Source of the DNA: Halocaridina rubra | Taxonomy: Eukaryota; Arthropoda; Malacostraca; Decapoda; Atyidae | Reading direction: 5' to 3' | Assembly (NCBI GenBank): GCA_037179515.1 | Contig: JAXCGZ010015157.1 | Coordinates: 1-64,000, forward strand | DNA length: 64,000 nucleotides | Part shown: positions 35,065 through 47,200 of the stretch, piece after piece | Layout: every line of letters starts with the position of its first letter | Numbering within the stretch: the first letter of the stretch is position 1 | Notes under the pieces: model-generated | What the model was told of the DNA's origin: nothing | What the model saw: the letters and a program-made list of their open reading frames with translations, nothing else | Databases searched by the model: none | Position numbers and translations under genes: made by a program

Positions 35065-38000
35065 CCCCAGAACACACTACAATGATGAATTCCCAGCAGA
35101 ATCACACAGTCGAAACTACAACTATGACTATGGATACCACCCCAATGAAACATGGTAAGAATGTAACATTAGTACATGTGAACGCTCAGTCCCTGCTCGC
35201 TCATTTTGAGGAAATAATAATGCTAACAAAAGACTACAACATAGACATCCTCTGTGTAAGTGAAACTTGGCTTCCTCCTACAACTGAAAATAGATATGTG
35301 AATATCCCAGAGTTTAAAATATTTCGCAATGACCATGGCCGAGGGGGTGGGGTTTGTATTTATGTTAGAAATTATCTTAGTGCATCAGAAATAGCCACAG
35401 GTTTAGAAAAAACTGAGGAGCTCGAAGATTTATGGATCACTGTGCAGTATCAGAAACTTCCATCTTTCATTGTAGGGTGTGTTTACCGTCACCCTAAAGC
35501 ACCTACCAGTTCATTCAATCATCTACTAGAAACATTCAGAAATATCTGTGTGCGTCATAAACCCATATACATACTTGGTGATTTTAATGATGACTTGCTC
35601 TCAGCAGATAACAAAATGAAAAGGGTGATCAACACTGTGAAGTTAACACAAATAGTGACAAAACCGACCCGCATAACCCCCAATTCTAGGACTCTTATAG
35701 ATCTGATAATAACAAATAAAGTGGAAAGTATACTCTATTGGGACGTAGTTCCCTGCCCAATTGCAGACCACGAGCTGAACATTGCTATGCTAAACATAAA
35801 CAAGCCGAAAAGGAAGCCTCTCCTCAAGACATTCCGGTGTCTAAAAAATTACTCCCCTGATATCTTTTGTGAAACATTAATCAACAACACAAATGCACTT
35901 AATAGAATTAAATACACAGATAACGTCGATTTGCAGGTTGAGATTCTAACAAAAGTCTTCCTTGAATGCTTAGATAGTTGTGCACCCATTGTAACAAGAA
36001 AAATAACCCGCCCCTCAGCCCCCTGGCTAACTAATGACATCAAAGAGGCAATGCAAATCAGAAATCAAATACAAAAAGAGCTAAAATTGAATATATATGA
36101 TATGACTCTCCGAGAACGTTATAAAACAGAAAAGAAACGTGTCAGATCTCTCATCAGTGTAAGTAAAAAAGACTTTTACAAAAAACAATTTAATGACTCT
36201 AGACATGATACAGCAGCAACATGGAAAGTGATAAGAAGCATGATACCAAATGAAAAGAGTACCTCAGAAAGTTATGAAAATATTACGGAGTTGAAAGACA
36301 AAGCAGAAAACTTTAATAACTATTTTGCTAACGTTGGCAAAAATACATATGAAAAAACTCAAGAAAACATCAACTCAGTGAATATGAGTAATTGCTTAAA
36401 TGACAATTCTTCCAATGAAAACACAAGAGAGTACTTCAAGATTATTCCTATCGATTGTGCTACCCTAATTCTTACCATAAAGAGCCTAAGAAACTCTGGC
36501 TCTTATGGTTCAGATGGTATACCATTTCAGTTCATCAAAGATGCTCTACCCGTGATTGCATCCTATATTCTAACTATTATGAACACTTCCATTGTTACTA
36601 AAAAGTTTCCTGACTCTTGGAAAATAGCATATGTAATACCTCTGCATAAAAAGGGGGACAGAGAAGATGTGACAAACTATCGTCCCATTTCCCTCCTACC
36701 CATTTTCTCTAAAATATTAGAAAAAATTGTTGCATGCCAACTTATGTCATATTTAGAATCAAATAGAATAATAAGTATTAACCAGCATGGTTTCAGACCG
36801 AAACTTTCGACGGAAACTGCACTGCTTAAAGTTACGAATAGTATATATAATAATATAGATATGAAAAAAATATCTCTTCTCGTATTATTAGACTTATCAA
36901 AAGCCTTCGACAGTGTAAACCATGAAATTCTTTTAAGTAAATGTATTAACTTAAATACTGATCCAAGCTGGTTTAGCGAGTATCTATCTAATCGTAAACA
37001 GTCCATACGTCTTAACAACATTATCTCTGTGCCAAAAAATGTATCATTTGGTGTTTCACAGGGATCAGTACTTGGTCCTATCCTCTTCTCCATTTACGTA
37101 AATGATCTATCTTCTTTCATTTCTGACTGTCTAGTCGTACAATATGCAGATGACACTCAACTACTCCTTAGTGGTGATATTAATAATCTCCCAGAGTTAA
37201 CTTTAAGAGCAGAAAACACTCTGTCAAAAATTAAAACCTATTTCCAAGACATTGGACTGTTAATTAACGAAAGTAAAACACAGTGCATATTTATTGGTTC
37301 AAGGTTCCACATAGCACAAATTCCAGAAAACACAACAATTAATTTTTGCGACAATATTATCACACCTAGCAAAACAGTCAAAAACCTAGGAATTCACTTT
37401 GATAACCACATGTTGTTTGATTCCCACATAGATAAAGTATGCAAAAAGGTTACAGGAACATTAATGTACTTATCACGTATAAAAGACAATTTTGAGACTA
37501 CCACTCGAATAACTGTTGTTGAATCTCTAGCCCTAAGTCACATTAATTACTGCACAACTGTTTGGGGAGCTACCACTAAGACTCAGATAAACAGAATACA
37601 GAAGCTTATTAATTTTGCAGCAGAAGTTGCCCTGGGAGGAATAAGAAAATATGACCACATCACACCAGCTCTCAATAAACTTGGGTGGCTGCGGGCAGAA
37701 AATAAGGTCGCTTATGCTATTTATGTTTTTGTATTCAAAATTTTGGACCATCATTATCCTAGCTGGCTATTTGATTTAAAAACAGTCAAGGATATAAGGG
37801 GAACCAACACAAGACAGAGCAGTGAGCTCTTTATTCACAGAACAAACACAGAAGCAGGTTCAAAGATGATCACTATCAAAGGGCCAACACTCTGGAATAA
37901 TATTCCAGAGCATCTTAAAAATGCATCCTCTTTCACAGCTTTCAAAGGCAAACTATATAGTTTTCTTCTGGACAAATAGTTGCTGCTCATTAAGAACTAA

Positions 38001-38272
38001 TTATTCTCATTGTAAGGAAACAAATATGGAAATGATGCCGATAATAACCATCCTGTATCTAGTGGCATACTTACTACTTTATTATTAACATTATTGTAAC
38101 ATTTTTATTACAGCATTATTATTTTCTATGAAAGCTACATTTAATTTAACTATATGTCTAACCCTCTTATTTGTTAGTTTAATTACATGTCTACTTATAA
38201 GTTACTATTAATGTTGAATAACCATTGTACAAAATGGAAATAAATGTTTTTGTTTTTTGTTTTGTTTTGTTT
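35065..38272 (+). mobile_element. LINE with intact EN-RT frame, inserted in L-old
   Basis: The insertion separates L-old sequence that is contiguous in the copy at 18.1 kb. It has only about 17 bp before its ATG and a 3' UTR of about 290 bp ending 'aaataaatgttttt' followed by a TTTTG-rich tail. ORF1 is not present, so it is either 5'-truncated or a single-frame type. It lies opposite in strand to IDE. Confidence 0.85.
35082..37979 (+). CDS. LINE endonuclease-reverse transcriptase, intact 965-aa frame
   Basis: This protein would nick target DNA and reverse-transcribe the element RNA. The apurinic-endonuclease-like domain spans about residues 25-240: VHVNAQSL (about 28), SETWLPP (about 60), RGGGVCIYVR, GDFNDDL (about 166) and PIADHEL. 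The reverse transcriptase spans about 470-780: YGSDGIPFQF, VIPLHKKGD, TNYRPISLLP, HGFRPKLSTE, LLDLSKAFDSVNHE (about 600-615), GVSQGSVLGPILF and QYADDTQLLL (catalytic YADD, about 686-690). A C-terminal domain follows, with HINYCTTVWGAT and GPTLWNNIPEHLK. No stop or frameshift interrupts it. The second in-frame Met (codon 2) is an alternative start. The motifs place it in the CR1/L2/Jockey group; the exact clade is uncertain. Confidence 0.92.
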   Translation: MMNSQQNHTVETTTMTMDTTPMKHGKNVTLVHVNAQSLLAHFEEIIMLTKDYNIDILCVSETWLPPTTENRYVNIPEFKIFRNDHGRGGGVCIYVRNYLSASEIATGLEKTEELEDLWITVQYQKLPSFIVGCVYRHPKAPTSSFNHLLETFRNICVRHKPIYILGDFNDDLLSADNKMKRVINTVKLTQIVTKPTRITPNSRTLIDLIITNKVESILYWDVVPCPIADHELNIAMLNINKPKRKPLLKTFRCLKNYSPDIFCETLINNTNALNRIKYTDNVDLQVEILTKVFLECLDSCAPIVTRKITRPSAPWLTNDIKEAMQIRNQIQKELKLNIYDMTLRERYKTEKKRVRSLISVSKKDFYKKQFNDSRHDTAATWKVIRSMIPNEKSTSESYENITELKDKAENFNNYFANVGKNTYEKTQENINSVNMSNCLNDNSSNENTREYFKIIPIDCATLILTIKSLRNSGSYGSDGIPFQFIKDALPVIASYILTIMNTSIVTKKFPDSWKIAYVIPLHKKGDREDVTNYRPISLLPIFSKILEKIVACQLMSYLESNRIISINQHGFRPKLSTETALLKVTNSIYNNIDMKKISLLVLLDLSKAFDSVNHEILLSKCINLNTDPSWFSEYLSNRKQSIRLNNIISVPKNVSFGVSQGSVLGPILFSIYVNDLSSFISDCLVVQYADDTQLLLSGDINNLPELTLRAENTLSKIKTYFQDIGLLINESKTQCIFIGSRFHIAQIPENTTINFCDNIITPSKTVKNLGIHFDNHMLFDSHIDKVCKKVTGTLMYLSRIKDNFETTTRITVVESLALSHINYCTTVWGATTKTQINRIQKLINFAAEVALGGIRKYDHITPALNKLGWLRAENKVAYAIYVFVFKILDHHYPSWLFDLKTVKDIRGTNTRQSSELFIHRTNTEAGSKMITIKGPTLWNNIPEHLKNASSFTAFKGKLYSFLLDK

Positions 38273-40800
38273 GTTACTCAAAATTGGGCTTTTTCGCACT
38301 TGTACCCATTCTCCTTACCTTACATTTAGAAGTATTGAATTTCATTAATCACTTTTCTGGCCACTCACGCAGACTATTTAGATCTTCCTGAAGTTCTCTA
38401 CCATTGTTCTTATCTCTTACTTTCTTCACAATCTTTGCATCAACTGCAAACATATTCATGAATGAATTTACACACTGGTAGCTCATTTACATATACAAGG
38501 AACAAAAGTGCCCTTAAACGGAACCCTGTGGAACTCCACTAACTCTTCTCCATTCAGACATTGAGTGTCTTACTCTAACCCTCCGTTCCCTTCCTTCCAA
38601 GTAACTTTTCATCCATTCCAAGACATTGCCACCTATTCTCACAGCTTCTTAATAAGTCTCACATTTGGGACCGTGTCAAATGCTTTCTGGAAGTCTAGGA
38701 ATATGCAATCTGCCCAGCCCTCTCTTTCCTAAAAGTTGAAGGATTCCTAGTGAAGAGAGATGTGTTTCCTTAGTAGTTTCTCCATAACTTTGCAAACTAT
38801 GCTGGTCAAGGAAACAGGTCTATAATTGAGAGCTGTATACCTCCTTCCCTTTTTGAAGATAGGTACCACGTTCGCTTGTTTCCAGCATCTTGAAAACAAG
38901 CGATATTGATTTAGCGCATTTCTTAAGTACATAAAGGGATATATCATCAGGACCTATAACTTTATGGGTATCTAACTCCATCAGTGTTTTGCATACCTCT
39001 GTGGTTGAACAGATGATATTCTCAAATACCGGCCCATAATCTCCTATCTCAGCAATCTGAGGGGGTGAGGAATTTTCTACTGTAAATACTGATTGAAACT
39101 CCTTCATCCGCCTCAGTGATGCTTCCATCAGCTCTCTTTTGCATTATAACCTGTTCTTTGACCTTCAATTTTCCTCTGTTAAAGCTATGGAAAAGTTTTT
39201 TTTTTTCTACCTTTCCTGGTGATATCTCTTTCACAGTCTCTCTCTGCCTCTTTTCTTTTACTTAATCATTTTTTGCTCTTTTATAAGTTTGCCAGGCATT
39301 TATGTCTTTTCTCCTTCTATACCTTTTCCAGAAATTGTCTCTCCACTACTCAGCTCTCTTACACTCATGATTGGACCATTTACCTCTGGCATGAATAACT
39401 CCTATTTTGGTGGAAGGTATGCAACAAGTGCCTATCTGATGTAACCTCCTTTTGGATAGTTCCTCCTCATGTCCTAAGTGCCTCTACTTTCAGGCAGAAC
39501 ATCTTCGATGATATACTACATCAACAACACACAGTGGTCACTCTTTCCAATTGGTGGTACATACTCAGTTTTTTCAATATCCAACATATTATCTGTGAAT
39601 ACTAGATCAAGCAGTGATGGCTCATCCACTGTGGCAAAGCAGTAGCATCTGCAACTTTGAGACGTCAGGTCGAGGATTTGCATCCCGCCACGCTCTGAGG
39701 TTAGCAAGGGCATGCACTCAGGGTGACGATTACATCTTCCAAAACAAGTCCTTCACAAGAAGGCAATTGTCCTACTCCTTTGTAGAAAAGGGAGTCTGTG
39801 ATGTAAAACCAAATCACTCAATTTTTTCAATATCCAACACATTAACTGTGGATACAAGATCAAGCAGCAATGGCTCTTCCCCACCCCGGGCCATCGTTGG
39901 TTCCAATAAATGTTGGTGTAGGAAATTCCCTTGAACGCAATCTAGGAATCTTGCCCCGAATGAGTCCTCTCCACTGTGTGGGTCAAGATTTATCCCATCT
40001 ATCTCTATGATTTAAATCTTCAATAATCATGATCCTACATAAACGACTGAGTTTATGACTTCAATAGCACCTATATGACATTCCTCATAAACTTCTAGCC
40101 TATATTGGTTCCTTGGTGGGTTATATACATCAGTTATCATAATGCTCTCTGACCCAGTATATATGCAAGCAAAAAGAAATTCCTTGAACTCACTTTCTAT
40201 AGCAAAGTTTGTTTCTTCAACCTGAAATCTTTCACTAATGAGCAGTGCTAACCCTCCACCAGTCCTCTCATATCTTTCAACCTTCAATATTCTGAAGCCC
40301 TTAGGAAAAACTGTTAAACTGTTTATGTCCTCACTTAACTTAGTCTCTGTAACCGCTACTATATCCGCCTTACGGCTTTGAATATTATCCTTTAATGCTA
40401 CTGCTTCACTAGCTATTCCATCAGCGTTTATGTACAGCAATCTTAATGAGGCCCCATCCCCTGATCTTTTTTCATTATCTCCTTTATCCCCTCTTTGTCT
40501 GGAAGAGCTCTGAAGCAAAAATTTTTCTTCTCTTCTTCATTTCTTTCCTCATTTAACCTTCTAGCTTCTTGCAAGAAGCTGTTTAACCTTTCCATTTCTT
40601 CCTGTGATCTGTATGGTCAAATGAACACTGTTTTGAATTTCTGAAGGCCTTTAGGTTTTTTCTCATCAATATTTCTCTACATGTGTCCCCTCTCTCAAAG
40701 GTTACTTTCGTTGGGCTTTCCTTTCCCTTCCTAGAATAGTTACCAAGTCCATGTGTGCGTGTGTATATTGAGTACATGTGTGAGCATGCTTACCTAAACG
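38273..40800 (-). pseudogene. Old LINE L-old, endonuclease and N-terminal RT portion, broken
   Basis: On the minus strand: an endonuclease start (RLLYINADGIASEAVALKDN, about 40440; IVAVTETKLSEDIN; GGLALLISERF), the end of the endonuclease (LLDLVFTDNMLDIEKTEYVP, GKSDHCVL, about 39610-39520), an RT start (LDTHKVIGPDDISLYVLKKC, about 38975) and a second RT block (CWKQANVVPIFKKGRRYTAL, NYRPVSLTSIVCKVMEKLL, about 38890-38770). The region 38273-38700 carries the 'KAFDTV'-to-YADD zone in decayed form. It has many frameshifts, an SINE insertion at 39625-39811 and the LINE insertion at 35065-38272. Confidence 0.78.
39625..39811 (+). repeat. tRNA-derived SINE, copy 2, inside L-old
   Basis: Plus-strand copy of the SINE at 28145-28345, with 'ctttgagacgtcaggtcgag', 'ctctgaggttagcaagggca' and 'cttcacaagaaggcaattgt'. 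The L-old sequence on its left (39569-39625) is repeated on its right (39818-39872). Confidence 0.72.
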
Positions 40801-40819
40801 TGCTTACGAGAACGAGCCC

Positions 40820-41034
40820 ATGCTCCTAATTCCCCATCTCCTGATCCATTCCTATTTTATGCGCAATGATACTCATCACATATGTTCTTGAAACTATGAC
40901 TGCAATTAACACCAATTACTTCCTTGCTTGGTGAATTCCAATTTAACAACTATTCCTACACTAAAGTTCTTCCTTACATCCTGCAAAGAAGTCTTTTTTT
41001 TTTTACGAACGTTCAAACTAGGAGCTCTAGTTCA
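40820..41034 (-). repeat. LINE L-old 3' fragment, second copy
   Basis: Parallels 34465-34630: 'cttccttgcttggtgaattc', 'ccttacatcctgcaaagaag' and 'ctctagttc' occur in the same order. It is cut at 41034 by the left arm of an inverted-repeat element. Confidence 0.65.
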
Positions 41035-41035
41035 A

Positions 41036-41975
<940 letters not shown>

Positions 41976-42395
41976 ATTTTTTTTTTTTTTTTTTTTTGAC
42001 AACAGGATGGACCAAAAAATGATAAAATAAAACAGCCTTTATCAGGCTGTAAAGAGAAACAGATGGAGAGTGTAATGACCTGTCACATGTGAAGGGATTA
42101 TAAAAGATGTGTAATGAATATCCAGCTCTCTGCTGGGTTTTAATATACCTCTGCATTACTCTCATGATGTCTATTCCAAAAATTCTCCTTAGATCTTATT
42201 ATTACTATTATTATTATTATTATTATTATTTTTAACAATAATTTTCCTTTGATGATGAATGTGGAGATTATTATTATTATTATTAATATCAATATTATTA
42301 CGAATTTGTAATTAAACCATTATTTTTACAATAAATAATGTAGTTTTGGTTGAATGAACATGAGTTAATTAAAGATTCTCTCTCTCTCTCGTTTC
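41976..42395 (-). repeat. Retroposon family S1, copy d
   Basis: A T-run (A-tail on the minus strand) at about 41979-41997, then 'gacaacaggatgg', 'acagcctttatcaggctgta', 'tccagctctctgctgggttt' and an ATT tract, through to 'aattaaagattctctctc'. Head truncated. Confidence 0.65.
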
Positions 42396-42575
42396 ATTTC
42401 ACTTACATTATATAGAATATATTTATATTAAAAGGAGAATAGTATTACAAACAACGCATACATCAGTTACTTTACAAGCTGATGAGTCGTTTGGGGCAGC
42501 AAATGATAAATATAATAATGCACTTTTAATAAAAACGTTAAATGAGTTAAAAGACCGTTAAATTAATTTCCTTTC
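42396..42575. other. Unassigned spacer
   Basis: 180 bp of AT-rich sequence before the LTR element; nothing recognised. Confidence 0.4.
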
Positions 42576-43535
42576 TGTCAAGAAATCGTGCTGAAGCCAG
42601 AATCTGAAACTTGTAACAGATATTTTATTACATGCCCTCACTTTTCTTGAGTTTTGGGTGCAGACCATGTTTTCCCTTGGGACCACCAAGATTTATGGCT
42701 AGGCACCTGGAACTAACCTCTGGCGCCATGCACCCCCAAGAGGCCTAAAAGATAAGGGACCCTCAGTCCTCGAAAACACCACAAGTCGTGAAGAGAAACG
42801 TGAGAGGCTAGAAGTCAAGGGTGAAATAGAATACTCTCCCAATTGTTTTCTGCGGTACGGCCAATGTTTGTAGAAAGTGTCAAGGAGATATATGACCGGA
42901 CCCATGAGACTTAGCATCTGGCATCGAGTACCCGAAGAGGAAGGGAAAGGCCAAGAAGTTAGCCATTTCCTAAACCACAAGAAACACAAACATTTGACCC
43001 GTACGTATGTACATGCCCTGGAGAGATACCCAATAGCCACGCTCTGACCTGGAACTTTTCCGTTCTATAGGCTTGTTGAAATAGCTCCTCCCCAAAATAG
43101 AAGGGACTCCACTTCGAACCTGGCGTTGATTTGCAGGACTGGATGTCACTTGAGTTCATTGGCAGGACTGGATGTCAAGCCACGCCCTGCCCCTGGGGTA
43201 TTTCAAGAACCACCCAGGGCAGACACAGTTAGTTAGAACTTTGCCCGGGGCACGAATAGATTATAGATTGTGATAGTCATAGGGTGGGGGGCATTGAGGC
43301 GTCGAAGATGTTGTACTCTAGAATAAATTAAGATAAAGGAACCACTGCATGTCCATTCTTACCTTGCACCCTTCTGGTACTAATATTAACGTAGTGAGAA
43401 GAAATCATCACGACAACTGGTGACACGTGGTGGAATAGTAATTAACTTTACGACAACTGGTGACAAGCGGTGAGATAACCCAGTCATCTTACAAATTGGT
43501 GAATTCAGATGGGATAGTACAAAATCATTACGACA
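42576..43535 (+). repeat. 5' LTR of the large LTR element
   Basis: Matches the 3' LTR nearly throughout, but lacks a 28-bp block after 'cttgtaaca' that the 3' copy has. Its end contains short repeats of 'acgacaactggtgaca', three in all counting the copy at the PBS. Confidence 0.8.
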
Positions 43536-43628
43536 ACTGGTGGCAGCGCAGTACGGATCACACTCCTGGAAAACATACGAAGAGACTCTCATATCAGAAG
43601 AAACCAGTGCGAACAAAAGAATATAAGA

Positions 43629-44240
43629 ATGGCAAAAGCAGAAATCCAACATCTCCCAATTCAAGAAATGAGTGACGAGGCCAAACACCAGAGAATTCTC
43701 GAACTGGAGGAGCACGTGTGGCGCCTACAAACTCCTGCCGACGCCGCTCCGTCGAGAAGGAACTTGGTCAACGCCGACAGAGAAACCGACGCCTCAAACA
43801 TCGACGAACAGCCTGCCGCTCCGAGCCCCATGGTGACACAGGGAATGCAGCAGGACAAGCCCCCACCCCGTGCCCTGGTTGTAAAGGAGCCTCGAGTCAA
43901 AAATTCACCTTTATACCTCAACGGTGCAAATAAAGACCTCGAATGTCCGTCCATAATTCCCGCGGCCGACTTCCTGAAATACTTGGGTCTGCAGATGAGA
44001 AGTGACGAGTGGTCAAACAGAGAATATTATGAAACTTTTAAGGAACTATTCCTAAGATATTTCTTAGTAAGAAGAAGTGTGACCAGAGCATTGAGTGAAA
44101 ATGCCCATTACAAGAAGTATAAGTTGCCGGATCCGACCAAGAAGACGGCGATTCGTCAATTTTACTCGAGAGAAGAAGGAGAACCCCCTCCTTCCTTGCC
44201 TTCTGCCGTGAAGTCCTTCAGGATCACCTCCTTAAAATAG
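43629..44240 (+). CDS. Unrecognised 203-aa protein of the large LTR element
   Basis: Starts MAKAEIQHLPIQEMSDEAKH about 95 bp after the 5' LTR, where gag normally begins. A short helical, possibly coiled-coil stretch (AKHQRILELEEHVWRLQ) is followed by a Pro/Ala-rich low-complexity region (about 50-85), then a more compact part (IIPAADFLKYLGLQMRSDEW ... YFLVRRSVTRALSENAHYKK). There are no zinc knuckles, and no protease or polymerase motifs. By position it could be a gag-like or element-specific protein. An alternative is a captured host exon. Function unknown. Confidence 0.55.
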   Translation: MAKAEIQHLPIQEMSDEAKHQRILELEEHVWRLQTPADAAPSRRNLVNADRETDASNIDEQPAAPSPMVTQGMQQDKPPPRALVVKEPRVKNSPLYLNGANKDLECPSIIPAADFLKYLGLQMRSDEWSNREYYETFKELFLRYFLVRRSVTRALSENAHYKKYKLPDPTKKTAIRQFYSREEGEPPPSLPSAVKSFRITSLK

Positions 44241-47200
44241 CTAAGTACTTGTGATCTGTATCCAGTGAGTAATGGGACAATTAGTAAAAGAAATTGAGGT
44301 CGGTGGACGCCGACCATTTTATCTTGTAGTTATGCTTTGACTTAGCCAACCCGCCTATGAGGGGTGTGGCGCCTAATAAGTTGATAAAAGTAGAATTTCT
44401 GTACCCATTACTAACATGGATAATTTGTACTAATAGCTATAAGCAGTAATAAACTCCATTTTTTGTTATAATTTGAGTAATATAAAGTAATTGCGTTTAA
44501 AGGGCGTTCCATTTATTTGTATTAATGCCTACATTGAATTATAAGAACGCGAATGTATTGATTTTAATTGAAAATTTAATATACGTGCAATCACTATTAC
44601 AGTATATTAATTTCTTAAGCGTAAGAATTATAGTGAGAAATATACTTGCCGCTGCTTTTAAGTTTTTCATAGACCACGTGTGATTTCCGAGAAAGGAATG
44701 CGGAAGTGACCAATCGATCTCCCAACCTCGTTATTATAAATATGTAGTAATTGGACTGATCTTTGATATTTAATGTTCGTGTAAAATCATTTTTATATTA
44801 ATTTCTTAAAGCGTAAGAAGTCGAGTGTTAAGATTGCACCCGTTTTCAAAGTTCATTTTTTGTTTTTGTTTTTTGTTTGTTTTTCTCCGCGGGAGTAATG
44901 TTTTAGCGAAAGAAAGACATAAATGATAGATTGGCTTTTTAATGTTGTTATGATGAAGAAATTAATATTACGATACGTGTGTGGCATTTTATTTTTGAAG
45001 AATAAGAAACTTTGTGATATTATTTAGAGATGAGTTTTTTTAATTTCGCGCTATGCAGGCGACAGTAAGAGTAAATTAGAGGAATTTGTGCCGTCCTAGA
45101 ATAGGGAAGGTTTTTCAGTGTCACCCTAACGTAGCTTCAAGGGAGTAGAATGTTTGTTTGTTCGTTAGAATGGGACCTAGGACTGGTGAGGCAGTCTTGT
45201 GACCGCGCGGCCCAACCGAGATTTCACCTTTACTCTCCTTCATCGGGGTAAGGGATGGAGAATTTTCCATAGACAGAGAGAAAGGGAATGCAAGTTTGAA
45301 TGTGAGCGCATGTGAGAGAATGAGTATAATGAGTGTAATAGGGGTATAATGGGGGGGTTGCTCTAGGGGGTGAAATCGCGGAAAGCACCGGTAGGAAACA
45401 TGATTGGGGTCTCTCTACGGGGATCGTTTCCCTGCTCCGCCAGGTCCTTCTGCATGCCATATCAGAGTATATTTATGGGAGGTGATGCGCCGTTGCAATA
45501 TCTATTGAGGGATATTTTTGAGAAAATGATTCTCCACCTGCCCAGAAATGGCTGAGATGCCAAGTTTGTTTTATTTTTGTTTTGTCCCCTACTCCGCCAA
45601 TGAGATTATTATTCGATTTTTGAGAGTTCCAAGATAGATATTACGTGATAAAGGACGTGAATCTATGAATGATTATTTTCTTTGTTAGCTGCAGTATATA
45701 CATTATTTGTCTGAAGAGATATGTTAGATTGATAAAATTAAACTTTGCGAGTTTTAGCCATGATAATGTTTATCAAAATTATTTCAGCTTGGTCATAAAG
45801 AAAGAGTGAGAGCTGACACGAAATGACAACAAGAATGTTACACAGCCGTTTCCCATATTTGAGAGAGCAGAAGTTGATCCAGAAGCCAAAAGAACAGGGG
45901 AGAAAACAGCGCCCACATGCGCACCCCCGTAAAAGCAAACAGACAGAACAGTTATAAGTCGAACTTCTCCCTGTTCTGGAGGAAATTCTGTTGTATAGTA
46001 ATTCAAATAAGTCGAATTCGAGATAGTAAAGGAATATATATATTTTCTGTTTTAATGGTTCCTGTACAACTCCTTACGAGGTTATGAAACTTAAGCAAAA
46101 TACATTCTTTACTGTTGCTAATGAAATATACTTTTTGTTTTATTATTGCATACACAGAGACAGACTTTTTATATTCTTTGATGCCCGTTTTTGTTATATA
46201 GTTTTTTGTATTGAAGAAATCTTTAAAATCTAATTAAAGAGTGTTGAAAAGATTATCTAGAAATAATTATTGTTAATTACTATCACTGTCATGAATTTAA
46301 AATTATAATTGAGATAATTAAGATTCGCAGAATTTATATGTTGAGTTTTAAGTTTAAAAAAATTAATGACACTTAAGTCCTTTTTAAGAAGTTAAGAAAA
46401 AGATATTTGTACTTTTGTTGGTCGTAGTAAAGATAGTGTCACATATGATTTTAATCTTTTGCTTTAATTTCATCAGTGTGTGTGCTTCGACTCAACCCTC
46501 TGATTTATAGCAAGAAAAAGATTGTCATTATAGACAAGGATGTGTATGCTGTTACAGTAAAGTCCTTAGCAATATTAAACAGAAAGGAATGGATTTATGC
46601 TTTGACATTTCTGCAGTTGTACACTAAGTTCTTTTTGCTTTTGTTTTTGTTAATGGGGAATAAGAATAGCCCTCTGACAATAAACGTAAAACTCTGTTAA
46701 TAGTCATTCCTCACGTTTTTTCACTTTCATTTGTTTATTTATTATTTTATTATTAGAGATACTCTGCGACGATTTTTTATTTTCAGTACAGTTAAAGGAA
46801 GGAGGCCCGTCTCATCTTACACGTGGGTGGATACCACAACGTATTTCAAGGTCGCCCCGCTCTCTCTCTCTCTCTCTCTCTCTACTCTGAGACTGACATG
46901 AGCTTCTTCCGATACTACAAGAATGTTGCCGTCATTGATTCTTTTTTTTGTGTTTTTTTCCAGCGAAGCTAGGCGATAATTGTGCCTACATTTTATTGCA
47001 GTCGATAGATTGTTGCATGCTGGTATTGCATACTGTTAAGACATCGGTAGTACCGCCATTTGCATAAATATTTTTGCCACAGGTCGCAACTGTTTAGAGA
47101 ATAGATAGAACTCCCATTGACAAATTGTGGAGCCAGCAAGTTGCCACTTATGCTCTATATATATACATAGATTATGACAGCAGGAATTTGAATAGTAAAA

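Noticed and set aside
42700..43160. Minus-strand frames in the LTR, repeated at 49475-49935
   Set aside because: They are duplicated only because the LTRs are duplicated; no recognisable protein.
45180..45460. Possible host gene inside the large LTR element
   Set aside because: Short frames without motif, start context or splice pairs; a captured exon cannot be excluded but is unsupported.
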